DNA of 64,000 nt from Chitinophaga filiformis (lineage in GTDB: Bacteria > Bacteroidota > Bacteroidia > Chitinophagales > Chitinophagaceae): NCBI RefSeq assembly GCF_021646545.1, contig NZ_JAKIRP010000001.1:124001-188000 (forward strand). The letters run 5' to 3'. Below are positions 44,468 through 53,384 of this stretch, piece after piece; within the stretch, counting starts at the first letter, position 1, and every line of letters begins with the position of its first letter. The notes beneath the pieces were generated by a model, which made no database searches, was not told the DNA's origin, and saw only the letters and a list, made by a program, of their open reading frames with translations. Made by a program: the position numbers and the translations under genes.

Positions 44468-46903
44468 ATGGAAACAAGAATTGTAATTCCTCTACAGGCA
44501 TTAGGCCTGGAGGATATCCCTATCGTAGGCGGAAAATGTGCCTCACTGGGTGAGATGATTGCCAACCTTTCCAGGGCCGGCATTAATATCCCTTCCGGAT
44601 TTGCCATTACTACAACTGCATATTATCAGTTCTTACGCCAGAGCGGCCTGGAAGAATATATCCGCGAGCAGATCGAAGGCATCGATTTCGATTCACTGGT
44701 TACCTTACGCCGTGCCGGTCAGCGTATCAGGCAGGCCATCAGCAATACAAAATTCCCCCATGAACTTAGTGCTGAAATTATCAGCGCTTACATGGAGCTG
44801 TCGAGAGAATACGGTCAGGATATCACTGATGTAGCTGTGCGCTCATCCGCCACTACCGAAGACCTCCCGGATGCATCTTTCGCCGGTCAGCAGGAAACCT
44901 ATCTGAATGTACGTGGACCTGCCGCACTCATTGATGCCGTACGTAACTGTTTTGCTTCTCTCTTTACCGACAGGGCCATCAGTTACCGACAGAACTTCGG
45001 ATACGATCATTTCAGTATCGGTCTCTCTGTCTGTGTGCAGAAGATGGTACGCTCAGATCTCGGCGCGGCAGGCGTAGCCTTCTCCCTGGATACAGAATCA
45101 GGGTTTAAAGATGTCGTGGTGATCAACGGCGCTTTTGGTCTGGGGGAAATGGTTGTGCAGGGAGCTGTGTCTCCTGATGAGTTCATCGTATTCAAACCCG
45201 CCCTCGATGACAAGTTCACACCTATCATTGAAAAGCGCCTCGGCATCAAGGACAAGATGATGATCTACGGGGAAAGTAATGATCAGCGCACCAAAGTGAT
45301 ACCTGTTGAAAGAAGCAATCAGCAACGGTTTTGCCTGAAAGATAAACAGATCATCGAACTGGCGGATTGGGTGTGCAAGATTGAAGACTATTACTCGCAG
45401 TTAAAAGGTAAATGGTGCCCTATGGATATTGAGTGGGCCCTGGATGGATTAAGCAATGAACTGTTCATTGTGCAGGCCCGTCCGGAAACGATCCATTCCC
45501 AGAAAGAACATCATACCATCACTTCATATACGCTGGAAGGCAGCGCCGTTCCATTGCTCAAAGGAATAGCAGTAGGAGATAAGATTGCCTCCGGAAAGGT
45601 CAATATCCTCTTTTCCCTTGACAAACGCGTCACAGAAGGAACCGAATTCAAAGCCGGTGATGTACTGGTGACAGATATGACTGACCCCGATTGGGAGCCT
45701 ATTATGAAAATGGCGGCAGCGATTGTCACCAATAAAGGCGGCAGGACCTGTCATGCGGCTATTGTAGCCAGAGAAATGGGCATCCCTGCCATCGTTGGCT
45801 GTGGTAATGCAACAGAACTATTGTCCACCGGGCAAGATATTACCATCAGTTGTGCGGAAGGCGATGAAGGCATTATTTATAATGGTCTGGTGCCGTACAA
45901 AGAAAACTCCCTCGACCTGCGGAAACTACCGGAGATCAAAACAGCACTGATGCTGAACGTGGCATCACCAGCGATGGCTTTTCAGTTCTCACACCTGCCC
46001 AACAAAGGTGTAGGACTAGCCAGGGAAGAATTCATCATCAACAACTATATAAAAGTCCATCCCCTTGCATTGTTGCATCACAGGTCATTGAACGATCCGG
46101 GCCTGACTGCTGATATTATGCACATGATCAGAGGTTATGAAAACGAAGAAGCTTACTTCGTACAGAAACTCGCATACGGTATCGCAAAGATCGCGGCTGC
46201 TTTCCATCCGGGGAAAGTCATTGTACGCTTCTCAGATTTCAAGAGTAATGAATACTATAATCTTTTAGGCGGAAAATATTTTGAGCCGGAAGAAGAGAAC
46301 CCGATGATCGGCTGGCGTGGAGCATCACGGTACTACTCTGAAAAATACAAGGCAGCCTTTGCACTGGAATGTAAGGCCATCAAAAAAGTACGGGAAGAGA
46401 TGGGGCTGAAAAATGTAGTAGTGATGATTCCCTTCTGCAGAACTGTGGACGAACTGCTATTGGTACTGGATACCATGAAGCAATATGGCATAGAAAGAGG
46501 CCGGAACGGACTGGAAGTATACCTCATGGCTGAAATCCCATCCAACATTATAATGGCGGAAGAATTTGCCGCACACATAGATGGCTTCTCCATCGGCTCC
46601 AACGATCTTACACAGCTCACATTAGGACTGGACCGCGACTCTTCACTGATCGCAAACCTGTACAATGAACGCAATCCTGCAGTGTTAAGGATGATCAGTA
46701 TGTTGATTACAGCCGCTAAAAAACATCAGGTGAAAGTGGGCATCTGCGGTCAGGGCCCGTCTGACTTCCCTGATTTTACAAAGTTCCTCGTGGAGCAAGG
46801 TATTGACAGCATCTCAGTGACGCCTGATGCGCTGATCAAAACAGTAAAAGCGATCCATGAAGCAGAAGAACTGAAAGAACAAGCGCAAATCCCTTACATA
46901 TAG
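44468..46903 (+). CDS. ppsA: Phosphoenolpyruvate synthase
   Basis: It converts pyruvate, ATP and water into PEP, AMP and phosphate, the entry to gluconeogenesis. The 811 residues hold the ATP-binding N-terminal domain (VGGKCASLGEM, DVAVRSSATTEDLPDASFAGQQETYLNV), the swivelling phosphohistidine domain with the catalytic His in GGRTCHAAIVAREMGIPAIVGC (near residue 425) and the PEP-binding barrel (EIPSNIIMAEEFAAHIDGFSIGSNDLTQLTLGLDRDS, and CGQGPSD). All motifs are intact. The divergent Lrp-type gene is a plausible regulator. Confidence 0.96.
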   Translation: METRIVIPLQALGLEDIPIVGGKCASLGEMIANLSRAGINIPSGFAITTTAYYQFLRQSGLEEYIREQIEGIDFDSLVTLRRAGQRIRQAISNTKFPHELSAEIISAYMELSREYGQDITDVAVRSSATTEDLPDASFAGQQETYLNVRGPAALIDAVRNCFASLFTDRAISYRQNFGYDHFSIGLSVCVQKMVRSDLGAAGVAFSLDTESGFKDVVVINGAFGLGEMVVQGAVSPDEFIVFKPALDDKFTPIIEKRLGIKDKMMIYGESNDQRTKVIPVERSNQQRFCLKDKQIIELADWVCKIEDYYSQLKGKWCPMDIEWALDGLSNELFIVQARPETIHSQKEHHTITSYTLEGSAVPLLKGIAVGDKIASGKVNILFSLDKRVTEGTEFKAGDVLVTDMTDPDWEPIMKMAAAIVTNKGGRTCHAAIVAREMGIPAIVGCGNATELLSTGQDITISCAEGDEGIIYNGLVPYKENSLDLRKLPEIKTALMLNVASPAMAFQFSHLPNKGVGLAREEFIINNYIKVHPLALLHHRSLNDPGLTADIMHMIRGYENEEAYFVQKLAYGIAKIAAAFHPGKVIVRFSDFKSNEYYNLLGGKYFEPEEENPMIGWRGASRYYSEKYKAAFALECKAIKKVREEMGLKNVVVMIPFCRTVDELLLVLDTMKQYGIERGRNGLEVYLMAEIPSNIIMAEEFAAHIDGFSIGSNDLTQLTLGLDRDSSLIANLYNERNPAVLRMISMLITAAKKHQVKVGICGQGPSDFPDFTKFLVEQGIDSISVTPDALIKTVKAIHEAEELKEQAQIPYI

Positions 46904-46915
46904 TCTATATAGCAG

Positions 46916-46946
46916 AACAGCGGGCACTGTGATGGTACCCGCTGTT
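46916..46946. terminator. Possible hairpin terminator
   Basis: AACAGCGGG (46916-46924) and CCCGCTGTT (46938-46946) form a 9-bp stem between the convergent ppsA and metalloprotease genes. No clear T-run follows on either strand, so this is tentative. Confidence 0.4.
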
Positions 46947-46976
46947 ACTGCGCCTATTGCTGATGTTCTCTGGTAA

Positions 46977-48158
46977 TTACGGCACGTAGACCAGGAATTT
47001 CGATGTCAGATCATAATATGCCGGATCTGCATTTGATATGATCTTTATCTGTACGAAGTAAGCATATTCAGTTCCAACCATGTCCAGATAAGGGCCCAAT
47101 TCAGCGAAATAACTGCCGGTATTAGGAACACTCTCCGCAATCACATGCATTAATACATCGTTCTTATATAACTCCAGTCGTACAGTAGGCGTACTGACAA
47201 GGTCTTTATTCCATTTTATGTCAATTGCATCTGTATTAACAGCATATCCGGCTCTGGGATAAAGAGGATCTGAACCATATTTACCTTCCGGATAAGTGAT
47301 CCATTTATCCAGCTGTCTGTAAGGGTACAGATACCTGATAGCAACCATGTCATATGGAGAGAACGCAGTAAAGCTCTGATAATTTGATATTGAATTCATC
47401 ACCGAATTAGGATCGCTTTCCGGTGTGCCAGGTACCAAACGCCAGGGCGAATTATTGTTACCATTATCTGTATGCTTTAATCCCAGACAATGTCCCAATT
47501 CATGTACTGCAAACCATAATATCTGGCCAGGGCTTAGAGACGTATAATTCATGTTGATCAGGATGGTAGGGCCAGCTACGCCCAGGCGGGGAAACTCGGC
47601 CATGGCCACCGATAAAAGAGGGACTGCGCCCTCAGTATCAGCTTTTACGACAATGTCATTTCCGGTAGCGTATGCCTGACTGTATTCGACATGGGTAAAG
47701 TTAAGTTTGCAATCAGGTACATTTGCCCATGCCCTTAAGGCCAGCGGTACAGCATCCGGCCAGCCCGTGCCCACTAAAGACCGATCAACAAAGACTCTTA
47801 GGTTCTCAACCTTTGTACTTGTTACCAAACTTCCGGTGATGTATTGAGCAAGGGCAAATGTAGAATCGAGCCTTTGCCTTGCCTGCGCATTATCGGCAGC
47901 AAAAAAATTATCCAGTAGCACAGTGTCAGTAAGAAATTTCCGGAATAACATATCACCTTCCACACAGTAATAATTCTTTGTTTCCACTATATCTTCCGCT
48001 CGGAACCCATAAGAGAGAAGCTTTTCATACAGGGCGGGATCCGGCTTATAACTTTCCGTCAGGGACATGGGACTGCCAGTTTGTTCTTTCTTACAGGAAT
48101 AAAAGCTGACAATTGAAAGCACTAGCAATAGCGCTAAAAACGAGGATGTGGGTTTCAT
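46977..48158 (-). CDS. Metzincin-type zinc metalloprotease lipoprotein
   Basis: This protein of 393 residues (from ATG 48158) has an SPII signal with lipobox SFYSC. The zinc-binding and Met-turn region is HELGHCLGLKH (219-229), the HExxHxxGxxH signature of matrixin-like (M10) metzincins, with a nearby Met in the helix that follows (NSVMNSISNYQSF). The remaining C-terminal part (WITYPEGKYGSDPLYPRAGYAVNT onward) has no recognised domain. The frame runs 32 residues further upstream without similarity. It is probably active outside the cytoplasm; the substrate is unknown. Confidence 0.83.
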   Translation of the reverse strand: MKPTSSFLALLLVLSIVSFYSCKKEQTGSPMSLTESYKPDPALYEKLLSYGFRAEDIVETKNYYCVEGDMLFRKFLTDTVLLDNFFAADNAQARQRLDSTFALAQYITGSLVTSTKVENLRVFVDRSLVGTGWPDAVPLALRAWANVPDCKLNFTHVEYSQAYATGNDIVVKADTEGAVPLLSVAMAEFPRLGVAGPTILINMNYTSLSPGQILWFAVHELGHCLGLKHTDNGNNNSPWRLVPGTPESDPNSVMNSISNYQSFTAFSPYDMVAIRYLYPYRQLDKWITYPEGKYGSDPLYPRAGYAVNTDAIDIKWNKDLVSTPTVRLELYKNDVLMHVIAESVPNTGSYFAELGPYLDMVGTEYAYFVQIKIISNADPAYYDLTSKFLVYVP

Positions 48159-48240
48159 AAAAGGGTTTAAACGTCTATTAAAAATGTGGTGATCGCATCG
48201 GTGGCAAAAGCAGGAATTCAAACCGGTCTTCATCATACTA

Positions 48241-48275
48241 AAAGAGGCTGTCATTTTCTGACAGCCTCTTTTATT
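48241..48275 (-). terminator. Terminator of the beta-helix lipoprotein gene
   Basis: AAAGAGGCTGTCA (48241-48253) and TGACAGCCTCTTT (48259-48271) are a perfect 13-bp stem with loop TTTTC. On the minus strand it follows the stop at 48302 and ends in a T-run, so it closes that gene's transcript before the metalloprotease gene. Confidence 0.88.
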
Positions 48276-48301
48276 TTAAACAGTTACCTTATGGCAAGAT
48301 A

Positions 48302-49717
48302 TTAATATTTAGTGTTTTCAGCTTCGTAGTTAGTCCAACCTGTTGTCCAGTCGTTAGTTGCATCAAATGCACCGCGGTAAGCAACAGTTGTGAAGCCAAG
48401 GCCTTCAGGAATTACTGCACCAGCTACAGCAGGAGAAGTAGCTTTCAGCAGGAAGCTCGGAGTACCTTTGTTCGCACCGATAGCAGAAGAATACAGGTAT
48501 GGGCTGTTCAGCAGAACGTCTTCAGCCTTAACAATAACCTGGGTCTGGGTAGCAGTCCACCATGTGTTCCATGCAGCATTGTCCACACCGCTCCACTCGC
48601 TTTTGCTAACAGTAACAGCACCAGCGATGATGTTATTTTTGAATACCAGTGAACCTTCAGACGCGTTCTGAGAAGTTTTATGACCAGCAACTTTAGTGTC
48701 ATCGATATATACGCCAATCGGGAAACCGATGATGATAGAGTTGATCAGGCTCATAGAAGAGTTACGACGGATCTGTGCACCATGCTGGAAGTTAGCGTTG
48801 ATACCAGAAGCAGAGTTACCAGCAATGATAGGTCCAACAATTGTCATGTTAGAGAAGTATGCTTTAGTCTGAGGCTGATTTTCAGAACCGTTAGAATCGT
48901 TATCTGACTCGAAACCGTTAGAACCTGATACGTCTGCGATAGCTTTATAACGCTGAGCTACACCGAACTGCACTTTACCGGAGAAACCGTTGTCAGTATC
49001 GAAGTCATCATCCCAGGTATAGGTAGCCACCAGGTGATCGCAGTTTACAGTACCACCGAACCACTCGAAAGCGTCGTCGCCGGAACGGTAAACCTGTATG
49101 TAGCTGATTTTTGTACCGCTACCAACACCGCCCAGGGTCAGGCCGTTGATCTCGTTATCAGGAGAATAATAGATACCACCAAACTCAATACGTACATATT
49201 TCAGTACACCAGAGTTATCAGCATCATCGGTACCACCGTACCAGATGTAGTCTTTCTCGTTACCACCTGCAGTTGGTATTAAACCACCTTCGATCTTGGC
49301 TTCACCACCAGATGCATTTGTTTTTGCTTTACCCAGCAGGATCACACCACCCCAGTCGCCCTGTGCACGCGCACCAGCTGCCTGAGCAGAAGTGAAGACG
49401 ATCGGTTTCGCCGCAGTACCTTCTGCATTGATCTTTGCACCACGTGTGATAATCAAAGTACCTTTAGTTGCTTTGTCACCCATGATAACAGTACCTGGCT
49501 CGATAGTCAGTGTTACGCCACTTTTAACGTACACGAAGCCATCAAGTAAATATTTTTTGCTTGCAGACAGTGTTTGGTTTGCAGTAATATCCCCCTTTAA
49601 TCTCACTACGGAGCTGTCAGCACCTGGAGTAGGTGTTGGAGCATCATCATCATTGCTACAGGATGAAAATGCGCCTAATGATAACGCAGCGATTAATACA
49701 AAAAAATACCTTTTCAT
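48302..49717 (-). CDS. Surface-type lipoprotein with right-handed beta-helix-like fold
   Basis: This protein of 471 residues has an SPII signal with lipobox AFSSC and, right after the Cys, SNDDDAP. An acidic cluster just after the Cys resembles the lipoprotein export signal that sends lipoproteins to the surface in Bacteroidota. The body is rich in short beta turns and Gly (TANQTLSASKKYLLDGFVYVKSGVTLTIEPGTVIMGDKATKGTL, WYGGTDDADNSGVLKYVRIEFGGIYY), reading as a parallel beta-helix. It follows a TonB receptor gene and has its own Pho-box-like array; the -7 box at 49742-49749 supports ATG 49717 over the in-frame ATG at 49744. It may be a surface partner of the receptor. Confidence 0.82.
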   Translation of the reverse strand: MKRYFFVLIAALSLGAFSSCSNDDDAPTPTPGADSSVVRLKGDITANQTLSASKKYLLDGFVYVKSGVTLTIEPGTVIMGDKATKGTLIITRGAKINAEGTAAKPIVFTSAQAAGARAQGDWGGVILLGKAKTNASGGEAKIEGGLIPTAGGNEKDYIWYGGTDDADNSGVLKYVRIEFGGIYYSPDNEINGLTLGGVGSGTKISYIQVYRSGDDAFEWFGGTVNCDHLVATYTWDDDFDTDNGFSGKVQFGVAQRYKAIADVSGSNGFESDNDSNGSENQPQTKAYFSNMTIVGPIIAGNSASGINANFQHGAQIRRNSSMSLINSIIIGFPIGVYIDDTKVAGHKTSQNASEGSLVFKNNIIAGAVTVSKSEWSGVDNAAWNTWWTATQTQVIVKAEDVLLNSPYLYSSAIGANKGTPSFLLKATSPAVAGAVIPEGLGFTTVAYRGAFDATNDWTTGWTNYEAENTKY

Positions 49718-49741
49718 GGAATGTTTCAATTGTTTAGAGTT

Positions 49742-49797
49742 CAAAATTAAATTCAGACTATGATTACTATGTTATGACTATGTTATTATTACATTAA
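49742..49797 (-). promoter_or_regulatory. Pho-box-like array A with -7 box of the beta-helix lipoprotein gene
   Basis: Minus-strand units TTAAT, ATAAC, ATAAC, ATCAT at exact 11-bp steps (plus-strand starts 49793, 49782, 49771, 49760; the last is degenerate). Ten bp later comes TAATTTTG (49749-49742), a perfect -7 box, 25-32 bp before ATG 49717. Confidence 0.62.
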
Positions 49798-49806
49798 CAC
49801 TTCTTC

Positions 49807-52638
49807 CTATCTGGTAAGATGAAAACTATAGGTCAGTGTAAACGTTGTACCCGGACGGTATTGCTGGAGTATGTAGTCTTCGCTTGAATTGATGCTACCT
49901 CTTTTATACACCGGATTATCAAATTTGTTATTCCCGTTCTGATCGTAGTAGAACCTGTATTTAGCGTTCAGTATATCTTTAATATTCAGACGGAAGCTGC
50001 TGCGTTTACTGATGTTCATGTTAGCCTGGAAATCCAGCAGGTTGCGAGGACTTTCGTAAATGTTGCCCAGCTTACCGGAACCATCTGCTCCACCGCCTTC
50101 ACCAACAAGGTATAAGCGTTGTCCGATCCTGTTATAAAGGAGGTTGAAGCTTACTTTATCGTTAGGCAGGGAATAAGAAAGGCTTGTATTGATCACATAG
50201 TTGGACTGACCGGACAGTGGTCTGTCTTTTGCGTTGACCATAGTGTTATCGTCTACCACGGATTTGATATACGCCAGGTTTGCGTAGAAGGTAGTGTTGT
50301 TCAGGAAACTGTTTTCAGACAGGAAACTAAGTTTCTTACGTAGCTCTACTTCAGCACCAACGTTGTAAGCACTGCTATAGTTAACCGGCGTCACATCGTA
50401 TTGGCTCAGGCCGGAGGACGTAACCCTGCTTTCAATCGGATTCTTGAAATTTTTATAGAACACAGAACCGGAGAATATTTCTCCTGCATTAGGAAACAAC
50501 TCATAACGGATATCAGCATTATCGATCTGGCTACGTACCAGGTTAGGATTACCATTGATGAGTGACGACATTTCGTAGTCATAGTAGGAAAGCGGCGCCA
50601 ATTCACGAAGTTCTGGTCTTGCTACTGTTCTGTAATAAGATGCACGCAGATTTGAGCTTTCATTTAAAGAGTAAGTAAGGTTTGCTGATGGCAATACATC
50701 CAACCAATCCTTATCTACTTTAATGGTAGGTCCGACGATCGGAGAGTTCACTTTCAGTCCGAATGATTCTACCCTAACTCCCCATACGAGGCGGAATTTA
50801 TCAGACAGCCGGTTGTCCAGTTGTATGAAACCTGCACCGGTAGTGGTAGTAGCCTTGTATTCGTCAACAGTGGCTGTAATATCCTCGAGGGTATAGTAAC
50901 CATTATCGATCGCATCATTCGCATACAAGGTAGTGATCGGACGTTGTGCAATAGCCTCGTTACCATCTTTCAGCGGATCGAGCTTCATGCCGAGATAACG
51001 CGCATGAAAATCCCTGCTGCGGTATTGGAAAAGGCCGCCAACCTTGAAGCTGCTTTTATTGTTCAAAAAGCGGAAAGGATGTGAGTAGTTAGCGCTGGCG
51101 ATATAAATATTTTCGTCCAGATCGGAGAACAGGCGGTTATTGGCTTTACCTACGGTACCGTTATCTGCGGTCATTACGGCAGATGCATCGCCTAATGTTT
51201 TACCATAAGATACCTTGCGCTGGTCCGGCTGGTTGTTAGTTACCTTGTTATAAGAGAGCAACCAGTTGATCTTGCTCTGTCCCTGTCCTACCTGGTGTTC
51301 ACCTTCCAATGCAGTTTTAAACAGCGATTTCTGTATCAGGTCAAAAGCATAATAGTTAATGTACTTATTATTGCTAAGATTATCGCCTTCACGGAAAAGG
51401 AAGTTATCGTCAAAGATCCTGTTGTACAGGTTCTTCCAAACAATCTTGCTCTTACCGGCAGAGTATCCGAAGTTCAGTACACCACCCAGGTTGCTTGAGT
51501 ATTTGTATACATTGTCCTTATAGTCGAAGTTATCGTATCGGCGGAGCACGTCGCGCTGCACAGTTTCGGCATGAGAATAAGTAATGGCAGCGATCATTCC
51601 CAGGCTGCCATCCTTTTTAGTATTCCAGTGATTGCCGAGTGTAGCCTGCAAATTGACACCCGGTAACCCCTTTTTATCTTTAATGCTGTAATCATTATTC
51701 AATGATTTCATGGCGCTACGTTGCTCTGTTACTGTTAGCTGATTGTTGAGAATAGCAGCGGTAGTTGGAAATGAAGAAGGCAACTGGCGGCCGCCATCAA
51801 AACCCAGAAAGTCGGTACCGCTTTTATAGCCTGTCTTAAATGATTTGAACGTAGATGTTGTATTGTAGCTGGAACCCACTGCAACGTCAAAGAAGTACTG
51901 GTCAGGAATTTCCTTGGTCTGTACATTGATCACACCACCCGCGAAATCGCCCGGCAGATCAGGCGTTGCAGATTTTGTAATAATGATATTATCGATCATA
52001 TTTGCCGGGATAATATCAAAAGAGAATGCCTTACGGTTAGGCTCAGTACTTGGCAGTACGCCATTATCTACAAGAGCAGTATTATAACGGTCGCTCAGAC
52101 CACGTACAATAACAAATTTATTATCCTGTATAGTAGTACCGCTAACACGCTTGAGTACTTCACCTGTACTGCGGTCAGGAGATTTTTTGATCACATCTGC
52201 AGAAATACCATCAGATACTGAAGCATTATTCTTCTGTGCAGTATACAAAGCATTGATCGTCTCCTGTTTGAAAGAACCTCTGATCACTACTTCCTTCAGA
52301 TCTTTTGATTTAGGTTCATCCATGATCACTGGTAACTGTGTAGGAGCGCCGGCTTTCACCACCACTTCACTCACCGCTTTGGTCTGGTAACCCATGTATT
52401 TAAACTCCAGCGTGTAAGTACCGGGAGCAAGATTTAAAGTATAACGGCCTTCTACGTCAGTAACCGCACCGGTACTTGTACCCTGTACAATAACGGTAAC
52501 GCCTATCAGGGCCTCGCCCGTTTTCTGGTCAGTTACTTTACCCGTTACTTTCCCATTATCTATTATAGCAAACGCGGAAAGGAAAGAGCTCAAAAGAAGG
52601 CAAACACATAACAGTGCAGACACAAAAGAATGTTTCAC
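49807..52638 (-). CDS. TonB-dependent outer-membrane receptor with carboxypeptidase-like domain
   Basis: This protein of 943 residues has a signal peptide (FVSALLCVCLLLSSFLSAFA), a carboxypeptidase-like domain (about 30-115, GKVTGKVTDQKTGEALIGVTVIVQGTST), a plug with RSTGEVLKRVSGTTIQ, IVRGLSDRYNTALVDNGV and SATPDLPGDFAGGVINVQTKEIP, and a barrel ending TFTLTYSFHL. It would import a solute with TonB energy. The beta-helix lipoprotein gene follows 89 bp downstream on the same strand, as if receptor and surface protein act together. A four-unit Pho-box-like array with a perfect -7 box precedes the gene, so a phosphorus source is an attractive but unproven substrate. Confidence 0.93.
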   Translation of the reverse strand: MKHSFVSALLCVCLLLSSFLSAFAIIDNGKVTGKVTDQKTGEALIGVTVIVQGTSTGAVTDVEGRYTLNLAPGTYTLEFKYMGYQTKAVSEVVVKAGAPTQLPVIMDEPKSKDLKEVVIRGSFKQETINALYTAQKNNASVSDGISADVIKKSPDRSTGEVLKRVSGTTIQDNKFVIVRGLSDRYNTALVDNGVLPSTEPNRKAFSFDIIPANMIDNIIITKSATPDLPGDFAGGVINVQTKEIPDQYFFDVAVGSSYNTTSTFKSFKTGYKSGTDFLGFDGGRQLPSSFPTTAAILNNQLTVTEQRSAMKSLNNDYSIKDKKGLPGVNLQATLGNHWNTKKDGSLGMIAAITYSHAETVQRDVLRRYDNFDYKDNVYKYSSNLGGVLNFGYSAGKSKIVWKNLYNRIFDDNFLFREGDNLSNNKYINYYAFDLIQKSLFKTALEGEHQVGQGQSKINWLLSYNKVTNNQPDQRKVSYGKTLGDASAVMTADNGTVGKANNRLFSDLDENIYIASANYSHPFRFLNNKSSFKVGGLFQYRSRDFHARYLGMKLDPLKDGNEAIAQRPITTLYANDAIDNGYYTLEDITATVDEYKATTTTGAGFIQLDNRLSDKFRLVWGVRVESFGLKVNSPIVGPTIKVDKDWLDVLPSANLTYSLNESSNLRASYYRTVARPELRELAPLSYYDYEMSSLINGNPNLVRSQIDNADIRYELFPNAGEIFSGSVFYKNFKNPIESRVTSSGLSQYDVTPVNYSSAYNVGAEVELRKKLSFLSENSFLNNTTFYANLAYIKSVVDDNTMVNAKDRPLSGQSNYVINTSLSYSLPNDKVSFNLLYNRIGQRLYLVGEGGGADGSGKLGNIYESPRNLLDFQANMNISKRSSFRLNIKDILNAKYRFYYDQNGNNKFDNPVYKRGSINSSEDYILQQYRPGTTFTLTYSFHLTR

Positions 52639-52677
52639 GATATAAGCTGATTCTGTGAGTTGATTGAATTACTCGCG

Positions 52678-52733
52678 CAAAACTATCGTGGGTGTGTTAC
52701 CGCAGTGTTACAGGAAGGTTACCAGAATGTTAA
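52678..52733 (-). promoter_or_regulatory. Pho-box-like array B with -7 box of the second receptor gene
   Basis: This is the cleanest array. On the minus strand TTAAC, GTAAC, GTAAC, GTAAC stand at exact 11-bp steps (plus-strand starts 52729, 52718, 52707, 52696). After 10 bp comes TAGTTTTG (52685-52678). Expected start near 52671, 33 nt ahead of the ATG at 52638. Confidence 0.75.
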
Positions 52734-52836
52734 TTGTTAAGGAATGATTAAAAAATAGTTAACACGATCCAGGATAGTCAGGTTCATAGGATAGTAATAA
52801 TAAATAAGTTAGGGGCGATAATGCTAAACATCCGGA

Positions 52837-53247
52837 TCAGCAGGCGATCTGCTGCGGGCCCTGACGGTTATTGTTCAACAACCTTTCAAGTGTGATATCA
52901 AGCTGCGCGTTATATTCATTATTATGTTTTCTTCCATCTGATAAAGATGCAATTAACTGGAACAGATGCATGCTTTTGTTTGTAAACGGTTTGTTGTCCT
53001 TGTTACAAAGCTCCAGCGTAAAATTGAATTTGTCTTCCAACTCTTCTTCAAACTCTCTCAGGCTTAAAGTTTCATCGATAGGAAATTCAATCAGCACTTC
53101 TTCGGGGAAACCTGCTTCACCCAATGTATCAAATGCATTGGCCGGTGAATTGCGCATGTAAACTGCTATGTTACAGGAAAGCAGTCGCTGAAACTGCATT
53201 TGTAACAGGGAAACTGTCATTAGAGGATGTAACTTCAATACTTTCAT
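52837..53247 (-). CDS. Unrecognised protein with its own Pho-box-like promoter
   Basis: This protein has 136 residues if read from ATG 53247; in-frame ATGs at 53265 and 53280 are also possible. It is soluble, without signal peptide or membrane helix. It has a region rich in Glu and Phe (GFPEEVLIEFPIDETLSLREFEEELEDKFNFTLEL) and a helical C-terminal part. I do not recognise the family. A three-unit array with a perfect -7 box (53304-53297) lies 43-50 bp ahead of 53247, which supports a real gene. It sits between the receptor gene and the PlcP-like gene on the same strand. Confidence 0.65.
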   Translation of the reverse strand: MKVLKLHPLMTVSLLQMQFQRLLSCNIAVYMRNSPANAFDTLGEAGFPEEVLIEFPIDETLSLREFEEELEDKFNFTLELCNKDNKPFTNKSMHLFQLIASLSDGRKHNNEYNAQLDITLERLLNNNRQGPQQIAC

Positions 53248-53296
53248 CTTACTTTTTGTTAGCATTACCAGTCGGATCACTGAATGTATAATATCA

Positions 53297-53341
53297 CAAA
53301 CTTAATAGCTCAGTATTACGTGAATATTAAGCAGTTGTTAT
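53297..53341 (-). promoter_or_regulatory. Pho-box-like array C with -7 box of the unrecognised small gene
   Basis: ATAAC, TTAAT and GTAAT on the minus strand are at exact 11-bp steps (plus-strand starts 53337, 53326, 53315). Ten bp later comes TAAGTTTG (53304-53297), a perfect -7 box. It lies after the stop of the PlcP-like gene (53385), so the small gene has its own promoter. Confidence 0.7.
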
Positions 53342-53384
53342 CATATCATAAATAAATGTTAAATAACAATGGTTTATATATGAG

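Noticed and set aside
53315..53341. Chance AT-rich repeats instead of a regulatory array
   Set aside because: Exact 11-bp phase plus the same 10-bp distance to a perfect TAnnTTTG box recurs at six other sites.
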